From positions 124,001 through 188,000 of the forward strand of contig NZ_FCNV02000003.1 in NCBI RefSeq assembly GCF_001544615.1: DNA of 64,000 bases, written 5' to 3'. Within the stretch, counting starts at the first letter, position 1; every line of letters starts with the position of its first letter. A model generated the notes under the pieces. It was not told the origin of the DNA and searched no databases. It saw only the letters and a program-made list of their open reading frames with translations. Origin of the DNA: Caballeronia concitans. GTDB lineage: Bacteria; Pseudomonadota; Gammaproteobacteria; Burkholderiales; Burkholderiaceae. The translations under genes were made by a program, and so were the position numbers. Positions 7,964 to 16,843 of this stretch are shown piece after piece.

Positions 7964-9460
7964 TCAGGGCAGCATGGAGCCGGTTTGAGCGAAGCGCGTA
8001 TGTAAAGCAAACGCGGCATCGAGACGATGCGGCGTGTGTCCGCCTAGCGCTGCTGCATCGCGATAGTAATCGCGCAAGATGTCGCGATACAGCGGATGCG
8101 CGCAATGCTCGATCACGGTCAACGCACGCTCGCGCGGCGCAAGTCCGGTGAGATTCGCGAGGCCGCGCTCCGTCACGATGACGTCCACATCGTGCTCGTT
8201 GTGGTCGCAATGCGGAACCATCGGCACGATGCTGGAGATGCGGCCATCCTTCGCAATGGACTTCGTTGCGAACACCGCATAGGACGCGTTGCGCGCGAAG
8301 TCGCCGGAGCCGCCAATGCCGTTCATCATGTGCGTGCCGCCGACATGCGTCGAATTCACGTTGCCATAGATATCGGCCTCCAGCGCCGTATTGATGGCGA
8401 TAAGACCGAGGCGCCGAATCACTTCGGGATGGTTGCTGACCTCTTGCGGACGCAGAACCAGGCGATCGCGATAGCGCGCGATATCGTTGAGGACCTGCTC
8501 CTGACGCTTGGCCGATAGCGTCACGGATGCGCCCGATGCAAACGCGAGCTTGCCTGCATCGAAGAGATCGAATGTGGAATCCTGAAGTACTTCCGAATAG
8601 AGCGTGAGCGCTTCGAAGGGCGATGCCGCGAAGCCCGACAGCACCGCATTCGCGATTGTTCCAATGCCCGCTTGCAGCGGCGGCAATTGTTTAGGCAGAC
8701 GCCCGCGCGACACTTCATGCTGAAAGAATTCGACGAGATGGCCGGCAATGAGCGCCGTGTCCGCGTCGGCAGGCAATACGGTAGAAGAACTGTCGGGTTG
8801 ATTCGTGATGACGATGGCCGCGATCTTTTCCGGCGCAATCTGGATGCAAGGCGTGCCCACGCGATCTTCGACGCGCATCAAGGGCAGTGGCGCGCGCCCG
8901 GGCCGCGCGGCGGGCGACCAGATATCGTGCAGGCCTTCGAGCGCGAGAGGCTGCGCAAGATTGATCTCGACGATGACCTTCTGTGCAAGCGCGGCGAACG
9001 TTGCTGAGTTACCCACCGACGTAGTGGGCACGATGCCGCCCGTTTCCGTGATGGCGACCGCTTCGATGATCGCAAGGTCGAGCGCGCCGAGGCGGTTGTC
9101 GCGCAATAACTCGACCGTCTCCGAGAGATGCTGATCGACGAACATGACTTCGCCGCGATTGATCGCGCGGCGCAAGGTGGCATCGACCTGAAAGGGCAGG
9201 CGGCGTTCGAGCGCACGCGCTTCGGTGAGAATGCGGTCGGTGTCGTTGCCAAGCGATGCACCCGTCATGAGCGTGATGCGCAACGGCTCACTTTCCTCGC
9301 GTGCGCGCCGCGCTATTTCCAGCGGCACGGCCTTGGCATCGCCGGCGCGCGTGAAACCGCTCGTACCCACTCGCATGCCATTGCGCACGAGCTGCGCGGC
9401 GTCGGCGGCGGAAGTGATCTTTCCGCGCAGGGCGGCACAACGAATACGGTCATCCAACAT
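7964..9460 (-). CDS. Acetyl-CoA hydrolase/transferase, succinyl-CoA:acetate CoA-transferase type
   Basis: A 498-residue class I CoA-transferase with family blocks VGTSGFTRAGDAKAVP, EAVAITETGGIVPTTSVGNS, PLQAGIGTIANAVLSGF and YSEVLQDSTFDLFDAGKL, where Glu290 is the probable catalytic residue. The C-terminal block VGGTHMMNGIGGSGDFARNA is the CoA-site glycine loop. Such enzymes (AarC/Cat1) move CoA between succinyl-CoA and acetate, linking acetate handling to the TCA cycle. GGAG lies before the ATG at 9460; length fits the family. It is monocistronic as far as I can see. Confidence 0.85.
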   Translation of the reverse strand: MLDDRIRCAALRGKITSAADAAQLVRNGMRVGTSGFTRAGDAKAVPLEIARRAREESEPLRITLMTGASLGNDTDRILTEARALERRLPFQVDATLRRAINRGEVMFVDQHLSETVELLRDNRLGALDLAIIEAVAITETGGIVPTTSVGNSATFAALAQKVIVEINLAQPLALEGLHDIWSPAARPGRAPLPLMRVEDRVGTPCIQIAPEKIAAIVITNQPDSSSTVLPADADTALIAGHLVEFFQHEVSRGRLPKQLPPLQAGIGTIANAVLSGFAASPFEALTLYSEVLQDSTFDLFDAGKLAFASGASVTLSAKRQEQVLNDIARYRDRLVLRPQEVSNHPEVIRRLGLIAINTALEADIYGNVNSTHVGGTHMMNGIGGSGDFARNASYAVFATKSIAKDGRISSIVPMVPHCDHNEHDVDVIVTERGLANLTGLAPRERALTVIEHCAHPLYRDILRDYYRDAAALGGHTPHRLDAAFALHTRFAQTGSMLP

Positions 9461-9804
9461 CGATATCTCCACGAACACTGATTGCCTTGTGCCCTGATTT
9501 GCGTCTCGTCGTATGCGGAACGGATCGGCGCGCAAGGAGGCGCGCACGGTTCATTCAGCGTGCATGTATGCGGCGCGTTGATCGAGTATGTCTTGCGTAG
9601 GCTTCGATGATGTCGCGGCAATGCGCGATGCTCGGATACTGCGGACAGAGACTTGCGGGCAACGGCGCAATTATTAGTTATCCCTTGACGTTTTCATAGA
9701 CGCAACGCTTAAAGGCCATTCCTGACCATGCGACTCTTTGCGCTTTGTCTAATTTCGGCGCGCTAAAGCCGGGCAAGCACGCCGAATAGCGAAGCGCAGT
9801 CGAA
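9461..9804. other. Intergenic region, no gene seen
   Basis: This 344-bp gap lies upstream of the leftward CoA-transferase and should hold its promoter. The open frames through it lack ribosome sites and domain character. I see no RNA gene or strong hairpin. Confidence 0.4.
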
Positions 9805-9984
9805 TCAACTGCCGCCGAAGAATACGGTGCAATAGCTTGCAGGACCGACGCATTCCTGCGAGTCGTGTGACTGACGCGGCGCTTGTGTGGATTGCTCGTC
9901 GGCGGCAGGCGCGGAGGTTTGCGCAATGGCGAGGGATGCACTCGACAACATGATTGCGGCAATGACGAACTTTAACGGCTTCAT
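9805..9984 (-). CDS. Small secreted protein, hypothetical, 59 aa
   Basis: A 59-residue protein: MKPLKFVIAAIMLSSASLAI plus AQ is a Sec signal peptide, and the mature 38 residues end ECVGPASYCTVFFGGS with two Cys that could form a disulphide. GAGGAA precedes the ATG at 9984. It probably belongs to a Burkholderiaceae family of tiny exported proteins with an ECVGPxSxC-type tail (recalled, not searched). Function unknown. Confidence 0.65.
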   Translation of the reverse strand: MKPLKFVIAAIMLSSASLAIAQTSAPAADEQSTQAPRQSHDSQECVGPASYCTVFFGGS

Positions 9985-10110
9985 GATATTTCCTCTATTG
10001 ACGTGTGCCATGCGTCGGATATTCGGGCACGAGAGAACTATAGGATGTGCTGTCGAGCGAATTAATCGCCGCGTGCGGAAGGCACATTTCCAGGCCGAGG
10101 AAGGATCGGC

Positions 10111-12213
10111 CTAGCGGTGCATTCCGAACGGCGCATTGGGGTCGACAAGCGCGCTGCGGATGAAATGCAGGCACGCGAGCATGCGCCGCACGTCGCGCGC
10201 TTCGTGAGGTGCATGCAAGCGTTCGAGCAATGCCTCGGTGGCGAAGATCGACGAGACGACTGCGCTGATCGCACGACGCAGCGTGACAGTGGAGGGCGCG
10301 CGAAACAGCATCGCGATGTCGTGCAGCAATTGCGCAATCGACGATGACCACGCGCTGCGCAACGGCGCGGGCGCGGCATCCATATTCAATGCGGCGCGCA
10401 ACATGCGAAGGTCGATCATCGCCTGACCGACTTCGAGCGTGACGAGCATCCATGCAAGCGCTCTGCGATGTTCGCGCGAGCGCGGCGCCAGCAAGCCGAG
10501 CAGTTGAGACATCAGATCATGCGTGCCCGAATGAAAGCGCTCGTTCAATTCGGGCAACCTTCCTTCGCATGCAAGCGCTGCCTGAGCGCGCAATGCTGCG
10601 AGCGTCTTGCCGACGAGCCACGGCGTATGCGGCGGCACGATCACGGCGCATGCAATCGCCGCGACGAGCATCGATACGACAATCGCGATGCCGTTGTTCA
10701 GCAAGAGGCCGGGGTCGTAGACGATGACGTTGTCGGGCGCGGCGAGCAGGCAGAAGAACACGCAAAAGCCCACGCCATAGCCGGCTGTAGCGGGACGCGC
10801 CGCGACGAAAGCGCCTGCTGCAAGCGGCGGCGCGAGCGCGGCGCACAAGAGCGGGAAGCCGTCGATAGCGGGATAGACATGGCATAGATAAAGGTAGCCG
10901 AGCATCGTTGCGAAGGCCGCGCCCGCCGCCATCTGCGTGACGAACTTGGCCGGTCTCGCCTGTGCCGACGACAATGCGCAAGCGAGCGTCGCCGCGATGA
11001 CCGCGAGGCCGCCGCTCGGCCATGCGGTCGCGATCCAGAACCATGCGACTGCCGCGATGACGATGCCCGAGCGCACGAACGTCGCGGCCACGACGTAGCG
11101 GTGTGTGGTGGCGGCATAGCGCGGGCCTGCACGGTCGTCACGTGAAGAGCGTTGTTGTTCGCCGCTTGCGATGGATGCGCGCATGCGCATGAGACGAGCG
11201 ATATCGCTCGTAAAGCGGCAAAGCAATTCGACGCAAGTGGTGACGTCGATATGCGATGGCTCGGCAAGACGTTCGCTTAGCGCCATTCCAAAGCGCTTGA
11301 GCGCATGTTCGTCGCATCGCGATGAATCGAGCAGGTCCGCGAGTTCGTTGAGGGAGACCGCCAGCCCGGCATGACCGTCAGTCGCGCGCAGTCGCTTGAT
11401 GGCTTGATCGAGCGTATGCAACCGCGCGCACGCATCCATGAAGGCGTTGTTGAGTTGCGCGAGCAGAGTGCGTTGACGGCGCAACGCGGGGTTTTCATAA
11501 GCCGCCACACGCCGCGTCGATTCGAAGCTTACGATCTCATCGACGAGCGATGCATAGCGGCGTTCGCGCGCCCGGCGTTCGAGGCCGCCGCGCAACACGC
11601 TCGCGGCAAACGCATTGAAGCTGGCTTCGCGTTGCGCAAGCGTCGTCATGAGCGTTGCGCTGGCGTGACGCGGCAAGACGAGCGCACTGACGACGCTCGA
11701 GCAAAGAATGCCGATCATCACTTCCGCGCCGCGCGTGAGCGTCGCGAGCAACAGTTGGTCGGGTGCGGTGACGACAGGCACGCCGATCAGCGCAGCCGTA
11801 TATCCCGCAAGCACGAAGCCGTACCAGCGAAATTGACGATGCCGCACAGCAAGCGCCGTGCACGCGGCAACCCAGACCGTGAGTCCGAGTGCATAGAGTT
11901 CTGCTTGTTGTACGAACAGCGCGCCGAGTACGAGCGCCGCGAGCATGCCGAGCGCGGTGCCCGCGAAGCGATAGACGCTTTTTGCGAGTACCATGCCGGA
12001 GAATGGCTGCATCAATACGAAGGTGGTCGTCATCGCGATGCGCGGCTGCGAAAGCTCGAAGCGCATGGCAAGACCCATCGCGATGAACGCGGCAAGAAGC
12101 GTCTTGAAGAGATGCAGCCAGACGGCGCCATCGGTGGCGAGCCAGTCGCGCAGGCCGTCGATGACTTCTCGTGCGAAAGCATTGCCCGCACGCGGCTGAT
12201 CCATGAACGACAT
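10111..12213 (-). CDS. FUSC family inner-membrane efflux protein
   Basis: A 700-residue protein with two blocks of hydrophobic segments (about residues 35-185 and 370-520), each followed by a cytoplasmic helical region. This is the FUSC/AaeB (fusaric acid resistance, aromatic acid efflux) layout. The second block has WFWIATAWPSGGLAVIAATLACALSSAQARP, a typical FUSC stretch. It is transcribed divergently from a LysR gene, like aaeB and aaeR. No adaptor gene (AaeA-like) is adjacent, which is unusual for a working tripartite pump. Confidence 0.8.
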   Translation of the reverse strand: MSFMDQPRAGNAFAREVIDGLRDWLATDGAVWLHLFKTLLAAFIAMGLAMRFELSQPRIAMTTTFVLMQPFSGMVLAKSVYRFAGTALGMLAALVLGALFVQQAELYALGLTVWVAACTALAVRHRQFRWYGFVLAGYTAALIGVPVVTAPDQLLLATLTRGAEVMIGILCSSVVSALVLPRHASATLMTTLAQREASFNAFAASVLRGGLERRARERRYASLVDEIVSFESTRRVAAYENPALRRQRTLLAQLNNAFMDACARLHTLDQAIKRLRATDGHAGLAVSLNELADLLDSSRCDEHALKRFGMALSERLAEPSHIDVTTCVELLCRFTSDIARLMRMRASIASGEQQRSSRDDRAGPRYAATTHRYVVAATFVRSGIVIAAVAWFWIATAWPSGGLAVIAATLACALSSAQARPAKFVTQMAAGAAFATMLGYLYLCHVYPAIDGFPLLCAALAPPLAAGAFVAARPATAGYGVGFCVFFCLLAAPDNVIVYDPGLLLNNGIAIVVSMLVAAIACAVIVPPHTPWLVGKTLAALRAQAALACEGRLPELNERFHSGTHDLMSQLLGLLAPRSREHRRALAWMLVTLEVGQAMIDLRMLRAALNMDAAPAPLRSAWSSSIAQLLHDIAMLFRAPSTVTLRRAISAVVSSIFATEALLERLHAPHEARDVRRMLACLHFIRSALVDPNAPFGMHR

Positions 12214-12372
12214 GCTGTTGCCTGGTACATCCTTCTCTTGAAGGGGCCGATTGTAGGCAACACGGCATCATGGATTAATGAGGGAATCAGGGAACATTCT
12301 TTCCAGATTCAATAACAATCCTTTTAGCCGTTGAGCGGACAATGTCGCTTCTTTGGCAATTGTGAAGGTTTG
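12214..12372. promoter_or_regulatory. Divergent promoter region, FUSC efflux gene / LysR gene
   Basis: The 159-bp space between two divergent genes is the expected site for LysR binding. It contains an AT-rich stretch around 12290-12325. I could not pin down a T-N11-A motif with confidence. Confidence 0.4.
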
Positions 12373-13362
12373 ATGGACACCCTACAGAACATGCGGGTAT
12401 TTGCCCGCGTGATCGAAGCCGGCAGCTTTACCGCCGCGGCCCAGTCGATGAATTCAACCACCGGCGCCATGTCGCGCGCGGTGTCGGAACTTGAAGCCCA
12501 TTTGCGCACTCGCCTGATGAACCGCTCGACGCGGCGTCTTGCGCTCACGTCCGCGGGAGAACGCTATTTGAAGCGCGTCTTGCAGATTCTCGCGGATGTC
12601 GACGGGGCAGAAGAAGAAGCAAGCGGGGCGCACGAGCATCCATCGGGCACCTTGCGCATGTTCAGTTTCGCAAGCGTGGGACAGCACTATATTCTTCCGG
12701 CCATCGCCAAATATCGCGCGCTTCATCCGGACGTGAAGGTGGAATTGACGCTATCGCAGCGCATGCCCGATCTCTTCGAAGGCAGCAGCGATGTCGCCGT
12801 GGTATCGGCGGGGACGTTGTCGGATTCTGAAGTCATTTCGCATCGCCTTGGCAGCACGTTCAGCATTCTTTGCGCATCGCCGGACTATATCGACGCGCGC
12901 GGCACGCCCGCCACGCCCGCCGATCTCGCTAACCACGACTGCCTCACGCTGCAGACGCCCGCGTTTCCCGCGCGCGAATGGACGCTCGAAGGACCGCAAG
13001 GCCGCGAGACGCTGCAAATAAGCGGGCCGGTGCAGGTGAACATTGCCGAATCGCTCGTGGTGGCGATACGCGAAGGCATGGGCATTGGCATGTTGCCGCT
13101 GTATGCGGCCATCGACGGCTTGCGCAACGGTTCGCTCGTGCGCGTGCTGCCGCAACACACGCTGCAGCACACGAATCTCTTCGCGCTGTATGCATCGCGT
13201 AAGTTCGTCGATGCCAAGACGCGGACGTGGGTGGAGTTCTTGCGCGCGCATCTTCCGGATGTCATCGCACGCGATGAAGCGCTGCTCAAGGAAATCACGC
13301 AGCAACAAGCTTCGGGCAAAGGCGCTGCACCATCAGAGAAGAAAGCGCGCGCCAGCCGCTAA
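12373..13362 (+). CDS. LysR-type transcriptional regulator
   Basis: A 329-residue regulator. Residues 1-60 are the winged helix-turn-helix (FARVIEAGSFTAAAQSMNSTTGAMSRAVSELEAHLRTRLMNRSTRRLALTSAG in pattern), and 90-295 the effector-binding periplasmic-binding-protein fold. The C-terminus is Lys/Ala-rich. GAAGG precedes the ATG at 12373. Its position opposite the FUSC gene suggests it controls that pump in response to an aromatic or phenolic compound; this is by analogy with AaeR. Confidence 0.85.
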   Translation: MDTLQNMRVFARVIEAGSFTAAAQSMNSTTGAMSRAVSELEAHLRTRLMNRSTRRLALTSAGERYLKRVLQILADVDGAEEEASGAHEHPSGTLRMFSFASVGQHYILPAIAKYRALHPDVKVELTLSQRMPDLFEGSSDVAVVSAGTLSDSEVISHRLGSTFSILCASPDYIDARGTPATPADLANHDCLTLQTPAFPAREWTLEGPQGRETLQISGPVQVNIAESLVVAIREGMGIGMLPLYAAIDGLRNGSLVRVLPQHTLQHTNLFALYASRKFVDAKTRTWVEFLRAHLPDVIARDEALLKEITQQQASGKGAAPSEKKARASR

Positions 13363-13366
13363 GCGA

Positions 13367-14050
13367 TCACGTCTCGCTCCACATGCGCAGCAGATTGTGA
13401 TAGCAGCCGACGAGCGTGCGCTTCGCGGCTTCATCGCCGTTGGTCGCATTCAGGCGTTGAATGGAGTTGTCGAGGTCGAATAGCAACGCGCGTTGAGCAT
13501 CGTCGCGAACGAGGCTTTGTGTCCAGAAGAAGCTCGCCACGCGCGCGCCACGCGTGACGGGCCGCACCTGATGCAAGCTCGTGGCGGGGTAGACAATGGC
13601 GTGTCCCGCCGGCAGCTTCACTTCCTGCACGCCATAAGTGTCTTCAATGACGAGTTCGCCGCCGTCATAGTCCTCGGGCCGCGAAAGAAACAGCGTGACG
13701 GATACATCGGTGCGAACGCGCGCGCCATGTCCGGGCACGATGCGAATCGCGCCATCCACGTGACTGCCGAAGTGCATGCCGCCTTCATAGCGATTGAAGA
13801 GCGGCGGATAGACGCGGTTCGGCAGCACGGCGCTAATGAAGAGCGGATGCCGTTCGAGCGCACCGACGATCGCGTCGCCCATTTCACGCGCAATGGGCGA
13901 ACCTTCCGCGATCTGCTGATTGCGCTTGACCGGCGCGCCCTGATAGCCGGCGGTCGCGCGACCGTCGACCCATGCGTCGCTTGCTTCCAGACGCTCGCGC
14001 ATGGTGGCGGCGTCTTCGGGACTGAGTACGTTCGGTATCGAGAGAATCAT
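13367..14050 (-). CDS. piuC: PiuC/YbiX-type Fe(II)/2-oxoglutarate dioxygenase
   Basis: A 227-residue PKHD-type hydroxylase. It has the iron triad His97-x-Asp99 (in HFGSHVDGA) and His160 (in SLHQVRP), plus Arg170 for 2-oxoglutarate. The start [14 protein letters not shown] and length match PiuC/YbiX. It lies 81 bp downstream of a TonB siderophore receptor on the same strand, the usual piuA-piuC or fiu-ybiX pairing, so it is probably iron-regulated from the same promoter. Its precise substrate is unproven in the family; a role in handling imported catecholate compounds is assumed. Confidence 0.88.
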   Translation of the reverse strand: MILSIPNVLSPEDAATMRERLEASDAWVDGRATAGYQGAPVKRNQQIAEGSPIAREMGDAIVGALERHPLFISAVLPNRVYPPLFNRYEGGMHFGSHVDGAIRIVPGHGARVRTDVSVTLFLSRPEDYDGGELVIEDTYGVQEVKLPAGHAIVYPATSLHQVRPVTRGARVASFFWTQSLVRDDAQRALLFDLDNSIQRLNATNGDEAAKRTLVGCYHNLLRMWSET

Positions 14051-14131
14051 GGTGCGGGTTTCATCGTGACAGGCGCGCCGCTCATGCACGCATCATGAAC
14101 GATTCAAGCGATGAAGCGGCGCGCGCGTGCA

Positions 14132-16366
14132 TCAACGGAAGCGGTAATTCAACGTTGCGAGGAACGTGCGGCCAATGCCCGGCACCGCGCGTCCGCCATC
14201 GGATGGAATCAGGGCATCGTAGTACTTCTTGTCCGTGATGTTCCACACGTTGAACTGGATATCGTAGCGCTTCTGATGATACGCGGCCATCACGTCCCAG
14301 CGCGTATAACCGCCCACTTTCACGAGGTTGTTGTTCGCCGCATAGCGCGACGACACATACGAAGGCCCGCCGCCGAATTCCCAGTTGGGCGTGAAGTTAT
14401 ACGTGGACCACAGCGTGACCATGTTGTGCGGCGTATTGGCGAGCGTGTTGCCCGCGGTGCCGTCGAGCGCCTTCTCCACGGTGCCGTCCATATACGTGTA
14501 GCCGCCGAAGACCTGCCACTTGTTCGTGATGTGACCCGCCACGCCGAGCTGATAACCCCGCACGCGCACATCGCCATCGAGCGTGTATTCGCCGGTCGAT
14601 ACCTGTGTGCGTGCGTTGGTTTTCTCGATGTTGAAGAGCGACTGCGTCACCGATAGCCCGCCGTTGAGCAGATCCCACTTCGAGCCGATTTCATACGAGC
14701 GGTTCTTCTCGGGCGGCGTGTTTTGCTGATTGTTGGTCAGCGTGAGCGCTTCGAGCGACGGATTGAACGACGTGCCATACGACACGTAATAAGACTGCCA
14801 TTCCGTCGGCTGCCACACGATGCCCGTGCGCACGCTCGTGAAGTAATTCGTTTGCGTGGCATAGCCGGGCGCATTGATCGAATTGTGGATCGATGCTTCA
14901 TAGCGGTCCCAGCGCACGCCGCCAATCCACTTCCATTGATCGCCGAGCGAAATCGTATCGTTCAAATAGAGACCGATGCCGTTGGCACTCGACTCCGCGA
15001 GATTAGTCGCGACCTCGCGATAATTCGACGGACGCGTCGTATAAGCAGGATCCACAAGCGGCACGATAGCGAGCGTATTCGTCGGCAAGCCGGGCGTCGT
15101 CGCGGTGAAGCTCTGATTGCTATAGGTCTCGTGACTCAAATCGACACCGACGAGCATGTCGTGCTTGAGAAAGCCCGTCGCGAACTTACCCTGGAAGTCG
15201 GTCGTGTTATAGACCGAGTGATCGTTGATATTGCGGTCCTTGCCTTGCAGCCGCACATAGAGCGACGAGAGCGGCAGCGTCGTGTAGTTGCCGTTGCTGA
15301 GCGCGGTCGACGTGCCGAGCGGCCCGGTCAGCACGGCCGCCGCATTGGTCGCGCGCGCTTCGGTGCTGTAGTGGCTGAACTGCGTCTGGTTGCGCACCGT
15401 GAACATGTCGTTGAAGCGATGCTCCACGCGCGCGTTCAACGTCTGCACGTCCTGAATGGTGCGGTCGTCGGTGAAGCCGTAGAACGTCTTTCTGTCGACG
15501 GGCGCCGGATGTCCGTTGAGCGGCGGAATGCCGTAGTCGGGTTGATCGCGGTTATGTTGAATGAGCGCGGACAGCGTGATTTGCGTCGGCGTGCCGATGC
15601 CGAATTTCACTTCGGGCGCAATGCCGTAGTCCTTGTTCTTCATCTCGTCGCGCGTGGAGCCGAGCGACTGACCGAACGCGTTGATGCGAAACGCGGAGGT
15701 ATCGGTCATGGGCTGATTGATGTCGACGGTCGTGCGATAGCGGTCATGCGTACCCGCTTGCAACGACACGTCGGCGCGCGGCTTGAGGTTGGGCTGCTTG
15801 CTGACCTGATTGATGACGCCGCCCGTCGATCCGCGTCCGAAGTAAAGCGATGACGGACCGTACAGTACGTCGATCGATTCGAGATTGAACGTGTCGCGGT
15901 AGTACTGGCCGCGATCGCGAAAGCCGTCGAGATAGATATCGGTGCGCGCCGTGAAGCCGCGCAGGTTGATGTTGTTGCCGATCTGCCCGCCTTCGGCTGC
16001 GCCGAGCGTGACGCCCGGCACGTTGCGCAGCGCGTCGGAGAACGAACTCACTGCTTGCGATTGCAGCACCGCCTTCGGCACTACGACGACCGCTTGCGGA
16101 ATGTCGCGCAATGCAGTCGGCACCTTCGCGCCGACGCTCGACATTTCCGGCTGGAAGTCGGCGGCCGCATCGCTTCGGCCGGTCACGGTGACCGCGGGCA
16201 GGGTGGCGATGTCGGGCGCGCCATCGGCGGGAGTGGCTTGCGTTGCGGGCTGCGCTGCTTGTGCGGTTTGCGCGTCTTGTGCGACCGGCTGCGCGTAGAG
16301 CGGCGCGGCCATCGGCACGGCGGCAATGGTGACCAGTGCCGCGGCAAGCGGCGTTTTCCTCAACAT
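14132..16366 (-). CDS. TonB-dependent siderophore receptor (Fiu/PiuA-like)
   Basis: A 744-residue outer-membrane receptor. A signal peptide (MLRKTPLAAALVTIAAVPMA, cut after ...YAQ) is followed by a Pro/Ala/Gln-rich linker, a plug domain (DIPQAVVVVPKAVLQSQ, NINLRGF, RDTFNLESIDVLYGPSSLYF, GSTGGVINQVSK) and a beta-barrel ending in aromatic-rich NYRFR. The plug blocks strongly resemble Fiu/PiuA catecholate receptors, and piuC follows. Such receptors also admit catechol-bearing beta-lactams. The Fur-box-like site upstream predicts iron repression. Confidence 0.88.
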   Translation of the reverse strand: MLRKTPLAAALVTIAAVPMAAPLYAQPVAQDAQTAQAAQPATQATPADGAPDIATLPAVTVTGRSDAAADFQPEMSSVGAKVPTALRDIPQAVVVVPKAVLQSQAVSSFSDALRNVPGVTLGAAEGGQIGNNINLRGFTARTDIYLDGFRDRGQYYRDTFNLESIDVLYGPSSLYFGRGSTGGVINQVSKQPNLKPRADVSLQAGTHDRYRTTVDINQPMTDTSAFRINAFGQSLGSTRDEMKNKDYGIAPEVKFGIGTPTQITLSALIQHNRDQPDYGIPPLNGHPAPVDRKTFYGFTDDRTIQDVQTLNARVEHRFNDMFTVRNQTQFSHYSTEARATNAAAVLTGPLGTSTALSNGNYTTLPLSSLYVRLQGKDRNINDHSVYNTTDFQGKFATGFLKHDMLVGVDLSHETYSNQSFTATTPGLPTNTLAIVPLVDPAYTTRPSNYREVATNLAESSANGIGLYLNDTISLGDQWKWIGGVRWDRYEASIHNSINAPGYATQTNYFTSVRTGIVWQPTEWQSYYVSYGTSFNPSLEALTLTNNQQNTPPEKNRSYEIGSKWDLLNGGLSVTQSLFNIEKTNARTQVSTGEYTLDGDVRVRGYQLGVAGHITNKWQVFGGYTYMDGTVEKALDGTAGNTLANTPHNMVTLWSTYNFTPNWEFGGGPSYVSSRYAANNNLVKVGGYTRWDVMAAYHQKRYDIQFNVWNITDKKYYDALIPSDGGRAVPGIGRTFLATLNYRFR

Positions 16367-16506
16367 GTCGTTCCCCGATACTTGTTAGTGAATTCCGATC
16401 GGCGCGAAGCGGGTTTTCGTCGCCGAGAAGTGAAGACGCGGCGGATACCGCGCATGCCTGCGCTGAATCGAATCCGCGTCGTTGAGTCCGGCTATTCCAC
16501 GCATTA

Positions 16507-16525
16507 AATGCGAATCACTATCATT
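16507..16525 (-). promoter_or_regulatory. Fur-box-like operator upstream of the siderophore receptor
   Basis: On the minus strand the 19 bp read AATGATAGTGATTCGCATT. This fits the hexamer model (AATGAT, AGTGAT, then T and CGCATT) against the Fur consensus of GATAAT-GATAAT-C-ATTATC. It lies 141 bp from the receptor start in the only AT-rich part of that upstream region. Matching to the consensus was by eye. Confidence 0.6.
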
Positions 16526-16843
16526 ACACATCTCAGTAAGATTCGGAAATAAAACCCGGTCAATGGGTAGGGGAACCGGAAGCCGGCGTGATGAACGGGC
16601 GGCAACCCGCGGCGCCGTTTGAATGCTGCATGCAACCGAAAACCTGCACTGCAACGGTGCGGCCGATGCGACATCAAGGGGATGCCCTGCACCACATGCG
16701 GGCTGACAAAGCGAACCGGTGCGCCGGCACTGCACTGATCCGAAGCGTGGCTGCGTCAACGCCAGCACCGATTGCATGCAAAATGCCCCAGCTTGGCCCG
16801 GAACTTGCGAAAAGCGCCGCTTTTTTGAGAAAGCAGCGATCCC
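16526..16843. other. Intergenic region upstream of amt and the receptor gene
   Basis: This gap separates the Fur-box-like site from the rightward ammonium transporter. A stretch at about 16575-16660 has several GC-rich inverted segments and looks structured, but it lacks the conserved blocks of a cobalamin riboswitch or other riboswitch I know. No gene is seen in it. Confidence 0.35.

Noticed and set aside
10452-12315. Long plus-strand open frames across the FUSC gene
   Set aside because: They are GC-driven shadows: Arg/Ala-rich, no ribosome sites, antisense to a clear membrane protein.
14723-15853. 376-codon plus-strand open frame opposite the siderophore receptor
   Set aside because: Arg/Val-rich antisense shadow of a clear receptor gene.
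16575-16660. GC-rich structured stretch resembling part of a cobalamin riboswitch upstream of amt
   Set aside because: It has a few similar fragments (GGGGAACCGG, GCGGCAACCCGC) but lacks the conserved core order, and neither flanking gene is B12-linked.
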